64,000 nt of DNA from Hyphomicrobiales bacterium (GCA_017305715.1 JAFKKG010000036.1:1-64000); one strand, 5' to 3'. Counted from the first letter of the stretch, positions 53,602 to 63,535 are shown. The notes: generated by a model not told the origin, from the letters alone. Numbers and translations are program-made.

Positions 53602-55833
53602 CTATTCGATGCTGGCGCCGCGGCGCAGATCCGCTTCGATCTGAAGCCTGGTCCCGCCGCCGAACCGCGCCCGGTAGACCTGCAGGTTCTCCATGATCCG
53701 CTGCACGTAGTTGCGCGTCTCGGAGAACGGAATCTGTTCGACCCAATCGACCGCGTCGACTTTGGGATCGCGTGGATCGCCGTAGCGTTCGATCCACTTC
53801 CTGACGCTGCCGCGGCCGGCATTATAGGCCGCGAAGGTCAGGATGTAGGAACCGCGATAGTCCTCGAGCAACCCGCCGAGTTCGGCCGCGCCCATTGCGG
53901 CGTTATAGACCGGATCGGTCTTCATCCGGTTGAGGTCGAAGCTGACGCCGGCCCGTTTGGCGACGTAGCGCCCGGCGTCCGGCGTCACCTGCATCAGGCC
54001 GTATGCCTGCGCCGGCGAAACCACGGCCTGGTTGAAGGCGCTTTCCTGCCGGCAGATGGCGTAGACGATGCTCTGCTCGACCTCCGGCCCAAACGGCTTG
54101 AACGGCGGGATGCCATTGACGGGATAGGCGTAGTGGTCGAACGGCAGCCCCCGATTGAGGGCGGCCTTGCCGAGCAGCAGCATGCCGCGGGCGTCGGCAT
54201 AGCGTGCCGTCAGCTCGCCGAGGCCGGCCAGTGCATCGGGGTCGCCGTTCTCGCCCATGTCGGCGAGAATCGGGATCGCGACCTCGCGCTCGTCGAGCTC
54301 ATAGAGCAACTGCGCCGCCCGCACGATCTCCAGCCGGTCCGCGCCGCGCCCGCGGGGGACGCCATTCAATTCGATCTGCGGCAATCCAAGTTTGGCGCGT
54401 GCCAATTGACCGTAATAGCTGGTGGATTGTTCGGCGGCCCGCGCGTAGGCGGCGCGTGCCTCCTGGCCGCGCCCTGCGGCCTCTGCGGCGCGGCCTTGCC
54501 AATAGCCGGCACGGGCGAGGGCGGTCGGATTGACGCTGCCGACGCCGATGCGCGCAAAATGCTGGGCGGCCACCGCCGGATCCTTCAGGAAACGGAGCGC
54601 GATCCAGCCTGCGGTGAATTCCTGTTCGGTCTTGTAGATATCGCGCGAGGGCAGCGCGGCGTCCCTTGCGATCAGATAGGCGGTGCGATGTTCGCCGACG
54701 TCCAGCATCTTGCGCGCCAGCAGCCGCCGCTCGATCCACCATTCGTCGAGATTGTGCAGTCGGCCTGGATCCTTCGGTGCGCCCATCATCAATTGGGCGG
54801 CCTCGGCAAATTTCTCCTCGCGGCGGAGCAATTGGATCCTGGCGAAGGCGTAGCCGGGATCGCCATGCAGTTCGCGCGGCACCGCATCGAGCAACGCCCT
54901 GAGGTTGGAGCCCTTTTTGTTTGCCGCGATCCGTGCCTTGGCCAAGGCTAGATGACCGGCACCCATCCGCTTCGCGGCGCGCAGGCCGGCGGCCTCCTGC
55001 TCGGTGCCGTAGAGCATCATGTCCATCCGCGCCTTGTGATCGCCGGCGTTCAGCAAGGCGCCGAAGAGATCAAGTGCGGTGGTCTCGGTATCTTCAGTCA
55101 TGCCGTCGCGCCGCCAGGCGTCGCGCACCAGCCGCTCGGCGTTGGCGCGATCGCCGCGTGCGATCATCACCCGCGCCAGCGCGAACTTGCCCTTGGCCGA
55201 AATCGGCGATTCGTTTTCGAACCACGACCACACCGTGGCGTCGTCGCGCTTGTCGTCCCACAGCGCGGCCTCGATGCGCCGGCGCAGGAAGGTCTGCGAC
55301 GGCCAGCTCGGATTGGCCGAAACGAAGGCCCGATAACGCTCGACCGACGCGCCATTGTTGTCGCTGCGCAGGATCAGCCATTCGGCGAGTTTGCGCGCGA
55401 CCGGATCGGTGATGCCGGCCTGGGCCTGCGTTGCATCCGCAGGCTTGCGCTTGCGGATGAGCTCGATGACGTTTTCCAGTGTGTCCTTGTCGGCCTGCGG
55501 GGTCGATGACGTCGCCGCCACCGCGGCGGCCGCAACCGGTTTGCGCGCCGCGGGCAGGGCGGCATGCGCGCGCGTCGCGGGCGCGAGAGCCGGTCCGGGA
55601 GCTGGTAATGGCGAGATCGGAGCCGCCGCTGCGGGCGCCGCGGCCAGGGAACGCTGCACCGGGCTCGCCGGTGTCGTCTTTGGAACGACATTGCGGGCGA
55701 TCGGCCGCGGCTTTGGCAACGGAACTTTCGGTTTGGCCCAGGCGTCCGCAGGAATTGCAGACAGGCCGACCGCCAGTACCAGGCTTGTCGCCAGTGCGGA
55801 TCGCAATGCGGCTGCGCGGGCGGAACGGGTCAC
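53602..55833 (-). CDS. Soluble lytic murein transglycosylase
   Basis: 743 residues. The start is GTG at 55833, preceded by GCAGAGGAAAGCC; longer ATG-started frames would bury the signal peptide (about residues 1-33, ending DAWA). A Pro/Ala-rich linker and a long alpha-superhelical U-domain lead to the C-terminal SLT domain, with catalytic Glu597 in RQESAFNQ, followed by AYGLMQVTPDAGRYVA and TFAAYNAGRGSVRKW. It cleaves peptidoglycan glycan strands, forming 1,6-anhydro ends, in the periplasm. It converges on the porins. Confidence 0.94.
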   Translation of the reverse strand: MTRSARAAALRSALATSLVLAVGLSAIPADAWAKPKVPLPKPRPIARNVVPKTTPASPVQRSLAAAPAAAAPISPLPAPGPALAPATRAHAALPAARKPVAAAAVAATSSTPQADKDTLENVIELIRKRKPADATQAQAGITDPVARKLAEWLILRSDNNGASVERYRAFVSANPSWPSQTFLRRRIEAALWDDKRDDATVWSWFENESPISAKGKFALARVMIARGDRANAERLVRDAWRRDGMTEDTETTALDLFGALLNAGDHKARMDMMLYGTEQEAAGLRAAKRMGAGHLALAKARIAANKKGSNLRALLDAVPRELHGDPGYAFARIQLLRREEKFAEAAQLMMGAPKDPGRLHNLDEWWIERRLLARKMLDVGEHRTAYLIARDAALPSRDIYKTEQEFTAGWIALRFLKDPAVAAQHFARIGVGSVNPTALARAGYWQGRAAEAAGRGQEARAAYARAAEQSTSYYGQLARAKLGLPQIELNGVPRGRGADRLEIVRAAQLLYELDEREVAIPILADMGENGDPDALAGLGELTARYADARGMLLLGKAALNRGLPFDHYAYPVNGIPPFKPFGPEVEQSIVYAICRQESAFNQAVVSPAQAYGLMQVTPDAGRYVAKRAGVSFDLNRMKTDPVYNAAMGAAELGGLLEDYRGSYILTFAAYNAGRGSVRKWIERYGDPRDPKVDAVDWVEQIPFSETRNYVQRIMENLQVYRARFGGGTRLQIEADLRRGASIE

Positions 55834-56174
55834 GGCTTTCCTCTGCGGCGGCGAATCATTCAATCGCTGAAGCCTTAGGTCTATTTGATTGAATATGTGG
55901 ACAAAATGCCAAAAACGTCGCAGCTCGCGATGTTTGCGCCACCACCACGGCAAAATCGCGGCTGGAGCTGATTCCGTCCCGATGGCATCTGAACGGCGGC
56001 CTGGATTCTGGTTTTGCCGTGTCGCAGGCGCGCTGCCGCGCTGCGGTCGGAAAGCGCATCAAAAACAAAGGCCTGTGGCTATATCCTTCGGCCCTTTCGC
56101 CAGACCCGCAGACTCGATATGAATTGGCTGGCCATTTTTTAAAGTGCCGTCGCCAGCGCGTTGGGAGAAAGTCC

Positions 56175-57065
56175 ATGGCAGCCAAGACGAAGTTCCGGGG
56201 ATCGTTCACCGCACTGGTCACGCCGTTCAAGAACGGCGCGGTCGACGAGGCGGCCTTCCGCGGTCTTGTCAGCTGGCAGATCGAGCAGGGTTCGCATGGC
56301 CTCGTTCCCGTCGGCACCACCGGCGAAAGCCCGACACTGAGCCATCAGGAGCATCACCGGGTCGTCGAAATGTGTCTCGATGAGGCAAAGGGTCGCGTGC
56401 CGGTCATCGCCGGCGCGGGCTCGAACTCCACGCGCGAGGCCGTCGATCTGGCGGTCCACGCCGAGAAGGCCGGCGCCGATGCCGTGCTGGTGGTGACGCC
56501 ATATTACAACAAGCCTACCCAGGAAGGGATGTACCAGCACTTCAAGGCGGTGAATGACGCGATCGGCATCCCGATCATCATCTACAATATCCCGCCGCGC
56601 TCCGTCGTCGATATGTCCGTCGAGACCATGGCCCGGTTGTTCGAGTTGAAGAACATCGCCGGCGTCAAGGACGCCACGGCCAATCTCGCCCGGGTATCGC
56701 AACAGCGCCATGCGATGGGGCCGGATTTTATCCAACTGTCCGGCGAGGACATGACGGCGCTGGCTTACATGGCGGCGGGCGGACATGGGTGTATTTCGGT
56801 GGTCTCCAATGTGGCGCCAAAATTGTGCGCTGAACTGATGTCGGCCGTCCTGAAGGGCGATTACGCGACCGGACTGAAGCTCCAAGACCGGTTGACGCCG
56901 CTGCATGATGCCATCTTCAAGGAGCCGGGTCTCGCGGGAGCCAAGCATGGCCTCAAGCTGCTGGGGCGGCTGGGCGACGAAGTGCGGCTGCCGCTGATGA
57001 ATGTCACGCCGTCGACCGGCAAGGTGATCCGCGACGCCATGGTTCATGCCGGCCTGATCAACTGA
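56175..57065 (+). CDS. dapA: 4-hydroxy-tetrahydrodipicolinate synthase
   Basis: 296 residues. [11 protein letters not shown] (Thr48, Thr49), Tyr137 in IIYNIPPRS with Arg142, and Schiff-base Lys165 in GVKDATANL form the active site. It condenses pyruvate and aspartate semialdehyde in lysine/diaminopimelate synthesis. The ATG at 56175 is preceded by GGGAGAAAGTCC. It heads a plus-strand run with mscL and smpB. Confidence 0.96.
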   Translation: MAAKTKFRGSFTALVTPFKNGAVDEAAFRGLVSWQIEQGSHGLVPVGTTGESPTLSHQEHHRVVEMCLDEAKGRVPVIAGAGSNSTREAVDLAVHAEKAGADAVLVVTPYYNKPTQEGMYQHFKAVNDAIGIPIIIYNIPPRSVVDMSVETMARLFELKNIAGVKDATANLARVSQQRHAMGPDFIQLSGEDMTALAYMAAGGHGCISVVSNVAPKLCAELMSAVLKGDYATGLKLQDRLTPLHDAIFKEPGLAGAKHGLKLLGRLGDEVRLPLMNVTPSTGKVIRDAMVHAGLIN

Positions 57066-57106
57066 AACAGACCTCTCATTCCGATGAACCTGGAAGGAAA
57101 TCGACA

Positions 57107-57523
57107 ATGCTGAAGGAATTCCGCGAATTCGCCATGAAGGGCAACGTCGTCGATCTCGCGGTCGGCGTCATCATCGGTGCGGCCTTCGGCGCCATCGTTT
57201 CCTCGCTGGTCGGTGACATCATCATGCCGATCATCGGCTCGATCACTGGCGGCCTCGACTTCTCCAACTATTTCACCGGGCTGTCGAAGGCGGTGACCGC
57301 GACCAACCTGGCGGACGCCAAGAAGCAGGGCGCCGTGCTGGCCTGGGGCAACTTCCTGACCCTGACGCTGAATTTCCTCATCGTCGCCTTCGTGCTGTTC
57401 ATGGTCATCCGGGCCATGAACACGCTGAAGCGCAAGGATGAAGCCAAGCCCGCTGAGCCGGCGAAGCCGTCGGCCGAGGTGGCGCTGTTGACCGAGATCC
57501 GCGATCTCCTCAAGAAGGCGTGA
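57107..57523 (+). CDS. mscL: Large-conductance mechanosensitive channel
   Basis: 138 residues. [20 protein letters not shown] is the family N-terminus with the amphipathic helix; [15 protein letters not shown] is the pore-lining TM1 and [18 protein letters not shown] is TM2. The cytoplasmic helix at the C-terminus ([14 protein letters not shown]) is complete. It opens under membrane tension to release solutes in hypo-osmotic shock. One base separates it from smpB. Confidence 0.97.
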   Translation: MLKEFREFAMKGNVVDLAVGVIIGAAFGAIVSSLVGDIIMPIIGSITGGLDFSNYFTGLSKAVTATNLADAKKQGAVLAWGNFLTLTLNFLIVAFVLFMVIRAMNTLKRKDEAKPAEPAKPSAEVALLTEIRDLLKKA

Positions 57524-57524
57524 A

Positions 57525-57998
57525 GTGGCCGAGAAGAACGAGCGCCCGATCAAGGTTGTCGCCGAGAACCGCAAGGCCCGGTTCAACTACGCGATCGAGG
57601 ACACGATCGAGACCGGCATTGCGCTAACCGGTACCGAAGTGAAGTCGATCCGCAACGGCAAGACCACGATTGCGGAATCCTATGCCGACACCAAGGACGG
57701 CGAGATCTGGCTGATCAACGCCAATATTCCCGAATATCTGCAGGCCAACCGCTTCAACCATGAGCCGAAGCGGCCGCGCAAACTGTTGCTGCATCGCAAG
57801 CAAATCAACAAGCTGATGGGCGCCGTCGATCGCGAAGGCATGACGCTGATCCCGCTAAAGCTCTATTTCAACGAGCGCGGTCGCGCCAAGCTGTTGCTGG
57901 CGGTGGCGAAAGGCAAGAAGCTGCATGACAAGCGCGAGACCGAAAAGAAACGCGACTGGGGCCGGGAGAAGGGCCGCCTGATGCGGGCGCGGGGGTAG
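57525..57998 (+). CDS. smpB: SsrA-binding protein SmpB
   Basis: 157 residues from a GTG start one base beyond the mscL stop, with AAGAAGG upstream. [40 protein letters not shown] and the basic C-terminal [17 protein letters not shown] tail that enters the ribosomal decoding channel are all present. It delivers tmRNA to stalled ribosomes, together with RNase R, also encoded in this window. Confidence 0.97.
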   Translation: MAEKNERPIKVVAENRKARFNYAIEDTIETGIALTGTEVKSIRNGKTTIAESYADTKDGEIWLINANIPEYLQANRFNHEPKRPRKLLLHRKQINKLMGAVDREGMTLIPLKLYFNERGRAKLLLAVAKGKKLHDKRETEKKRDWGREKGRLMRARG

Positions 57999-57999
57999 G

Positions 58000-58106
58000 G
58001 GGCGAATAGGGAATGGCGAATAGCGAGTAGGCAATGGCGAATAGTAAGTCCTTTGGATACCCTTTCCATTCGCTACTCGCCATTCGCGCTCCTCGCTACT
58101 CGCCGC
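58000..58106 (+). repeat. Iterated GCGAATAG/CTATTCGC element between smpB and peroxiredoxin
   Basis: Three direct copies of a unit like ATGGCGAATAG or GCGAGTAG lie in the left half, and three inverted copies (CATTCGCTACTCGCC type) in the right half, making a long imperfect hairpin. The centre reads TAAGTCCTTTGGATACC. Such AATAGCGAGTAG elements recur between genes in Bradyrhizobium-type genomes. It does not overlap any coding sequence. Confidence 0.75.
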
Positions 58107-58125
58107 CTTGAGGGAACGAGAACCG

Positions 58126-58701
58126 ATGAACCAGAAAAACCTGCTTGAAGTCGACTGGAGCAAAATCCCGCCGCCATCGGACGATGGCGCGGCGAACCAT
58201 CTTGTCGGCATGACGATTCCGCCGCTCAGCCTCATCGCGACCGACGACCAGTCCATCACGCTGTCGGGGCTGCCCGGCCGGACCGTGGTATTCGCCTATC
58301 CCCGCACCGGCGAGCCGGGCAAGATCAGTCTGGTCGATGATTGGGACATGATTCCCGGCGCGCGTGGTTGTACGCCGCAGACCTGTTCGTTCCGCGATTT
58401 GTATGCCGAACTGAAAGCCGCCGGCGCCGGGCATGTGTTCGGCCTGTCGACGCAAAGCAACGTCTACCAGACCGAGATGGCGTCGCGGCTGCATTTGCCG
58501 TTTGCGGTGCTGTCCGACGAGAAGCTGGCGCTGACGCGTGCGTTGAATCTGCCGACGATGGAAGTGGCTGGGCTGACCCTGATCAAGCGCCTGGCGCTGA
58601 TCATCGACAATGGCCGCATCAGTCACGTGTTCTATCCGGTGTTTCCGCCGGACCGTAATGCCGGCGACGTGCTGGCGTGGTTGAAGGCGAACCCGGCATA
58701 A
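58126..58701 (+). CDS. Peroxiredoxin (BCP/AhpC-TSA family)
   Basis: 191 residues, thioredoxin fold. ARGCTPQTCSFRDLYAEL carries the peroxidatic Cys82 and a possible resolving Cys87. VVFAYPRTG precedes it and VFGLSTQSNVYQTEMASRL follows, as in the BCP-like subgroup. It reduces peroxides with thiol donors. The ATG at 58126 follows GAGGGAACGAG. The neighbours are a DNA-repair gene and the repeat element. Confidence 0.9.
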   Translation: MNQKNLLEVDWSKIPPPSDDGAANHLVGMTIPPLSLIATDDQSITLSGLPGRTVVFAYPRTGEPGKISLVDDWDMIPGARGCTPQTCSFRDLYAELKAAGAGHVFGLSTQSNVYQTEMASRLHLPFAVLSDEKLALTRALNLPTMEVAGLTLIKRLALIIDNGRISHVFYPVFPPDRNAGDVLAWLKANPA

Positions 58702-58760
58702 GGCGCTTTCAAGCGAGTGGCGTCCGGTTCCTGCGAAGAAAACGCGTCAACCAACCGGCG

Positions 58761-59411
58761 CTAGCTCTCGTCCAGATCCGCGCGCACCTTCGCAAACACG
58801 CTGCGAAACATTTCGGGCGTCAGCACGCGGGTATTCGTGTTGTAGCGCGAGCAGTGATAGCTGTCGTAGAGCTTGATGGTGCCGGCGCTGTGCACGGCAC
58901 CGTGCGCAAATGGCGCCGCGGCGTTTCGGAGCCCCAGCGCCTTCACCGTCGATTCATGGGCGATGCGGCCGAGCGCCACGATCGAGCGAAGTTTCGGCAT
59001 GCCCGCGATGGTTGCGATCAGGAATTGCCGGCAGGTGTTGATCTCGGCCGGCAGCGGCTTGTTCTGTGGCGGCACGCAGTGCACCGCATTGCCGATCCGG
59101 CAGTCGACCAGCCGCAACCCATCGTCCGGCCGCGCCTGATAGGTGCCCTTGGCGAAGCCATATTCCAGCAAGGTGGCATAGAGCAGATCGCCCGCGTAGT
59201 CGCCGGTGAAGGGGCGGCCGGTACGATTGGCGCCCTGCATGCCCGGGGCGAGGCCCACGATCAACAACCGTCCCTTTTGATCGCCGAAGGCAGGCACCGG
59301 CGCATTGTGCCAATCCGGCTCTTTCGCGCGTGTCTGCATGCGAAAGTCGACAAGCCGCGGGCAGAGCGGACAGTTGCGGTCGGGTTCGGCGGGGGCGGCG
59401 ATGCTAGCCAT
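58761..59411 (-). CDS. Type-5 uracil-DNA glycosylase (UdgB-like)
   Basis: 216 residues. GLAPGMQGANRTGRPFTGD is the family-5 UDG signature with the A/GANRTG loop, NAVHCVPPQNKP and YHCSRYNTNTRVLT form the other walls of the active site. CPLCPRL at 14-20 and later cysteines (in CRIGNAVHC and TCRQFL) are the probable 4Fe-4S ligands. Family-5 enzymes excise uracil, hypoxanthine and other deaminated bases, using no Asn/Asp of the family-1 type. Confidence 0.9.
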   Translation of the reverse strand: MASIAAPAEPDRNCPLCPRLVDFRMQTRAKEPDWHNAPVPAFGDQKGRLLIVGLAPGMQGANRTGRPFTGDYAGDLLYATLLEYGFAKGTYQARPDDGLRLVDCRIGNAVHCVPPQNKPLPAEINTCRQFLIATIAGMPKLRSIVALGRIAHESTVKALGLRNAAAPFAHGAVHSAGTIKLYDSYHCSRYNTNTRVLTPEMFRSVFAKVRADLDES

Positions 59412-59443
59412 CTAAACGTGACTAGCAGCGCACCTGATCATTC

Positions 59444-60076
59444 TCAATCGTCGAAGTCCTCATCACCCGCGCCACGGGGCGCCATGGTGGTCGCGCGCTG
59501 CAGGAATTGCGGCGCGTGATGACGCGGCTCGCGCGGGGCGGGGCGCTCTGAGGGATCGCGGCCAAGCTTGGATTGCAACTCGACCAGGTCGGTGAAGACG
59601 TCGGCCTGGCGGCGCAGTTCGTCGGCAATCATCGGCGGCTGGCTCGAAATCGTCGATACTACCGTGACGCGAACGCCGCGCCGCTGCACCGCTTCAACCA
59701 GCGAGCGAAAATCGCCGTCGCCGGAAAACAGCACGATCTGATCGACATGTTCGGCGAGCTCCATGGCATCGACGGCGAGTTCGATGTCCATATTGCCCTT
59801 CACCTTGCGGCGGCCGCTGGCGTCTATGAATTCCTTGGTCGCCTTGGTGACGACGGTGTAGCCGTTGTAATCGAGCCAGTCGATCAGAGGACGGATCGAG
59901 GAGTATTCCTGATCCTCGATAATCGCCGTGTAGTAGAACGCGCGCAGCAGCGTACCGCGGCTCTGGAATTCCTTGAGAAGGCGCTTGTAGTCGATGTCGA
60001 AGCCGAGTGTCTTTGCGGTTGCATAGAGATTGGCGCCATCGATAAAGAGCGCGATCTTGTTGGAAACGGGTGACAT
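59444..60076 (-). CDS. NYN-domain (LabA/DUF88) protein, probable RNase
   Basis: 210 residues. The NYN/PIN-like acidic site is seen in ALFIDGANLYATA (Asp13), GNMDIELAVDAMELA and VLFSGDGDFRSLVEAV. A C-terminal tail of about 50 residues is disordered and ends acidic (GDEDFDD). NYN proteins are metal-dependent ribonucleases or related RNA-binding proteins. The ATG at 60076 is preferred over a longer form starting in the leader. It is divergent from rpoZ. Confidence 0.87.
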   Translation of the reverse strand: MSPVSNKIALFIDGANLYATAKTLGFDIDYKRLLKEFQSRGTLLRAFYYTAIIEDQEYSSIRPLIDWLDYNGYTVVTKATKEFIDASGRRKVKGNMDIELAVDAMELAEHVDQIVLFSGDGDFRSLVEAVQRRGVRVTVVSTISSQPPMIADELRRQADVFTDLVELQSKLGRDPSERPAPREPRHHAPQFLQRATTMAPRGAGDEDFDD

Positions 60077-60427
60077 CAAAGTGGTTCTCGCGTTGTTGTT
60101 AACGTTTTTAGCGCAGCGGCGATCGACCGCGCGCACTTTCCAGTCCAGCTGCCTAAAGTTCGGTGAATCTTCCCCACGACACTCACCACTTTAATTATGG
60201 TGGCGAGAGGGCAAAAAACCTAGACTTTTGACGTCGCAATGAGAGATTACTTGTCCCGGACGGTGTCCCGCCGTCTCCGGACGCTCCGGCCTTCTGGCCC
60301 CGGGTCTTGGGTTAGCAGAGCCGACCGGGAAGGCAAATCACAAATTTTGCCTTGCGAAACGTCGTCCACCCCTATAACTAGCCCCCATAACCAACATATT
60401 GGGCCCCATTTAACGGAGCGACAGTCT
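60077..60427. other. Divergent regulatory region between NYN gene and rpoZ
   Basis: 351 bases. A perfect stem-loop AAGGCAAA/TTTGCCTT with an eight-base loop lies at 60330-60353, within the probable rpoZ leader about 75 bases before its ATG. The AT-rich tract around 60180-60230 is a likely promoter zone. No gene. Confidence 0.5.
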
Positions 60428-60820
60428 ATGGCGCGCGTCACCGTGGAAGATTGCATTGATAAGGTCGACAACCGGTTCGACCTGGTTCTGCTGGCGGCAC
60501 ATCGCGCCCGTATGATCTCGTCCGGATCACAACTCACAGTTGATCGCGATAATGACAAGAACCCGGTCGTTTCGCTGCGGGAAATCGCCGACTCCTCGAT
60601 TTCTCCGGAAGATTTGCGCGAGGAACTCGTTCATTCCCTGCAGAAATTCGTCGAGGTCGATGAGCCTGAGCCCGATACCGTTCCTTTGATCGGCTCGGCC
60701 GGTGCCAGCGTCGATGCCGACGACACCGAGGTCGCGGTCGAACGCATGACCGAGGAGGAGCTCCTGAAGGGCCTCGAAGGCCTCGCTCCGCCGGAAGAGC
60801 AGCCCGAAGAGGACGAATAG
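60428..60820 (+). CDS. rpoZ: RNA polymerase omega subunit
   Basis: 130 residues. [20 protein letters not shown] then [13 protein letters not shown] is the conserved omega N-terminus, followed by [10 protein letters not shown]. The protein is about 40 residues longer than E. coli omega owing to an acidic tail ([10 protein letters not shown]), common in Alphaproteobacteria. Omega folds the beta' subunit and forms part of the ppGpp-binding site in E. coli. GGAGCGACA lies before the ATG. It precedes the ppGpp synthetase gene. Confidence 0.97.
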   Translation: MARVTVEDCIDKVDNRFDLVLLAAHRARMISSGSQLTVDRDNDKNPVVSLREIADSSISPEDLREELVHSLQKFVEVDEPEPDTVPLIGSAGASVDADDTEVAVERMTEEELLKGLEGLAPPEEQPEEDE

Positions 60821-60866
60821 TCGCAGCTTTCGGGCGCTCCCAACTCCTGCCCAACCCCTGATCTGT

Positions 60867-60905
60867 CAAAGGCCCGGATATTTGTCCGGGCCTTTGCTTT
60901 TGTTG
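60867..60905 (+). terminator. Terminator of rpoZ
   Basis: CAAAGGCCCGGA at 60867-60878 pairs with TCCGGGCCTTTG at 60885-60896 over a TATTTG loop, followed by CTTTTGTTG. A 12-base stem with a T-rich tail. Confidence 0.9.
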
Positions 60906-61126
60906 ACATTTTTTCGGTTACGGTGCGTCCTTGGCGGATGGGTGCGATCGCCTGGACCGGTTTGGCCGCCGCTTGGCCATGGGTTCGGCAAATATAACGG
61001 GCCCAAGCCATGCGAAATTGATCGTTTGCCGCCGCTTAAGTGGGTGCAGCATCGTTCGAAAACGCATTAGATGTTGGTGAGGCATTCTTGCGGCGGGCCA
61101 GTTCGGCGCGCGGAGGCAGTGATTCG

Positions 61127-63415
61127 ATGGCGTTCTGGCGTCGCATATCCCGGCAGATGCAGGCCGCGACCGAAACGGTCGCGGTGGCGCCGGCGTCGCC
61201 CGTGATCGAGAGGGCCAAAACGCCGCGCTCGCGGATGATGCGGCAATATGATCTGGTCGAGCGCGTCCGCTCGTATAATCCCGATACCAACGAGGACCTG
61301 CTCAACCGCGCCTATGTCTACGCGATGAAGGCGCACGGTACGCAAACGCGAGCGTCCGGCGATCCCTATTTCTCGCATCCGCTCGAGGTCGCGGCGATCC
61401 TCACCGGGCTGAAGCTCGACGATGCCACCATCGTGGCGGCACTCCTGCACGACACCATCGAGGATACCGAGGCGACGCGCGCCGAAATCGACAACGTCTT
61501 CGGCCACGAAATCGGCGCGCTGGTGGAGGGCCTCACCAAACTGAAGCGGCTGGAGCTGGTTTCGCGCGAGGCCAAGCAGGCCGAGAATCTGCGCAAGCTG
61601 TTGCTGGCGATCGCCGACGACGTCCGGGTGCTCCTGATCAAGCTTGCCGACCGCCTGCACAACATGCGCACGCTCGAATTCGTGCCGCACGCCTCGCGCC
61701 GCCGGATCGCCGAGGAGACGCTGGACATCTATGCGCCGCTGGCCGGCCGCATGGGCATGCAGGAGATGCGCGAGGAACTCGAGGATCTTTCGTTCCATAC
61801 GCTCGATCCGGAAGCCTATGCGGTGGTGATGCAGCGGCTCGACTCGCTGGCGGAACGCAATCGCAACCTGATCGGCGAGATTGAAAGCCAGCTGTCGAAG
61901 AATTTGCAGAAGAACGGCATTACGGCGCGCGTCTATGGCCGGCGCAAGCAGCCGTTTTCGATCTGGACCAAGATGGAGCGTAAGTCTGTCGGCTTCGAGC
62001 AATTGTCCGACATCTACGGCTTCCGCGTCGTGATGGCCGACGTCGAGGCCTGTTACCGCGCGCTCGGCGTCGTGCATACCACCTGGCCGGTGGTGCCCGG
62101 GCGGTTCAAGGACTACATCTCGACGCCGAAGCAGAACGACTATCGTTCGATCCACACCACCGTGATCGGCCCCGGCAAGCAGCGCGTCGAGTTGCAGATC
62201 CGCACCGAGGAGATGAACCAGATCGCGGAATTCGGCATCGCCGCGCACGCGTTCTACAAGGAAGGCATGGGCTCGCCGACCGAGCGGCTCAAGCACGAAT
62301 CCAACGCCTTTGCCTGGCTGCGCCACACCGTCGGGATCCTGTCCGAAAGCGCCAACCCGGAAGAGTTTCTGGAGCACACCAAGCTCGAACTGTTCCACGA
62401 CCAGGTGTTCTGCTTTACGCCGAAGGGCAAGCTGATCGCGCTGCCGCGCCAGGCCAATGTGATCGACTTTGCCTATGCCGTGCATACCGACGTCGGCAAC
62501 AGCGCGGTTGGCTGCAAGATCAACGGCAAATTCGCGCCGCTGTCGTCCGAATTGCAGAACGGCGACGAGGTCGAGGTCCTGACCTCGCAGGCCCAGGCGG
62601 CGCCGCCGTCGGCCTGGGAGTCGCTCGCCGTGACCGGCAAGGCGCGGGCGGCGATCCGCCGCGCCACCCGGACCGCCGTGCGCGATCAGTATGCCGGGCT
62701 TGGCCGCCGCATCGTCGACCGCCTGTTTGCCCGTGCCAAGATCGAATATGCCGACGACAAGCTGAAGGGTGCGCTGCCGCGGCTGGCGCGCGCCTCGATC
62801 GAGGACGTGATGGCATCCGTCGGGCGCGGCGAACTCAAGGCGTCCGATGTCGCGCGCGCGATGTATCCGGACTACAAGGAAGAACGGATGGTGCGCTACG
62901 GGGCCAAGAAGGGCTTCATGGCCAAGCTGAAGCAGCAATCGCCGCATCCGGCCCGCTCCGCCTCGGTGATCCCGGTGCGTGGCCTCAATTCCGACCTGCC
63001 GGTCAAGTTCGCGCCGAATGGTGGCGCGGTGCCGGGCGACCGTATCGTCGGCATCGTCTCGCCGGGCGAGGGGATCACGATCTATCCGATCCAGTCGCCG
63101 GCGCTGAAGGATTTCGAGGAGGAGCCGGAGCGCTGGCTCGACGTCCGCTGGGATATCGACGAGACCATGCCGCAGCGTTTCCCGGCGCGGATTCTCGTGC
63201 ACAATGTCAACGAGCCCGGCAGCCTCGCGCAGGTCGCGACCGTGATCGCCGAGCATGACGGCAATATCGACAATATCAGCATGTCGCGCCGTTCGCCCGA
63301 TTTCACCGAGCTTACCATTGATCTCGAGGTCTATGACCTGAAGCATCTCAGCGCTATTATCGCCCAGTTGCGCGCCAAGGCCGTCGTCGCACGGGTCGAG
63401 CGCGTCAATGGGTAA
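61127..63415 (+). CDS. Bifunctional (p)ppGpp synthetase/hydrolase (RelA/SpoT homologue)
   Basis: About 762 residues. The HD hydrolase contains VAALLHDTIEDTEATRAEID, the synthetase contains YGRRKQPFSIWTKMERKSVG and LSDIYGFRVVM, followed by TGS (FCFTPKGKLIALPRQANVID) and a C-terminal ACT domain (NVNEPGSLAQVATVIAEHDG). As the usual single long RSH of Rhizobiales it makes and degrades (p)ppGpp. Starts are ambiguous: ATG 61127 has GGAGG 12 bases upstream, but ATG 61235/61238 gives the MMRQYDLVERV start seen in rhizobial Rel. Confidence 0.96.
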   Translation: MAFWRRISRQMQAATETVAVAPASPVIERAKTPRSRMMRQYDLVERVRSYNPDTNEDLLNRAYVYAMKAHGTQTRASGDPYFSHPLEVAAILTGLKLDDATIVAALLHDTIEDTEATRAEIDNVFGHEIGALVEGLTKLKRLELVSREAKQAENLRKLLLAIADDVRVLLIKLADRLHNMRTLEFVPHASRRRIAEETLDIYAPLAGRMGMQEMREELEDLSFHTLDPEAYAVVMQRLDSLAERNRNLIGEIESQLSKNLQKNGITARVYGRRKQPFSIWTKMERKSVGFEQLSDIYGFRVVMADVEACYRALGVVHTTWPVVPGRFKDYISTPKQNDYRSIHTTVIGPGKQRVELQIRTEEMNQIAEFGIAAHAFYKEGMGSPTERLKHESNAFAWLRHTVGILSESANPEEFLEHTKLELFHDQVFCFTPKGKLIALPRQANVIDFAYAVHTDVGNSAVGCKINGKFAPLSSELQNGDEVEVLTSQAQAAPPSAWESLAVTGKARAAIRRATRTAVRDQYAGLGRRIVDRLFARAKIEYADDKLKGALPRLARASIEDVMASVGRGELKASDVARAMYPDYKEERMVRYGAKKGFMAKLKQQSPHPARSASVIPVRGLNSDLPVKFAPNGGAVPGDRIVGIVSPGEGITIYPIQSPALKDFEEEPERWLDVRWDIDETMPQRFPARILVHNVNEPGSLAQVATVIAEHDGNIDNISMSRRSPDFTELTIDLEVYDLKHLSAIIAQLRAKAVVARVERVNG

Positions 63416-63434
63416 GGCTTCGCCCGTAGCCAAC

Positions 63435-63535
63435 CCTCATGGTGAGGCGACGGTCTTGCGCCGTCTCGAACCATGAGGCCACACTAGGGCCCGCATCCTT
63501 CGAGACGCGGCGAAGCAGCCGCTCCTCAGGATGAG
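63435..63535 (+). repeat. REP-type double hairpin between rsh and pdxJ
   Basis: First palindrome: CCTCATGGTGAGGCGACGG (63435-63453) against CCGTCTCGAACCATGAGG (63461-63478). Second: CATCCTTCGAGACGCGGC (63494-63511) against GCCGCTCCTCAGGATG (63518-63533). Both belong to the CCTCATGGTGAGG/CATCCTTCGAGACG repeat type abundant in Bradyrhizobium genomes. It lies between genes on the same strand. Confidence 0.85.

Noticed and set aside
61067-63433. A 788-codon open frame antisense to the RelA/SpoT homologue
   Set aside because: It mirrors the true gene; high G+C removes stops from the opposite frame. It lacks family motifs and a ribosome-binding site, while the plus strand has all RSH domains.
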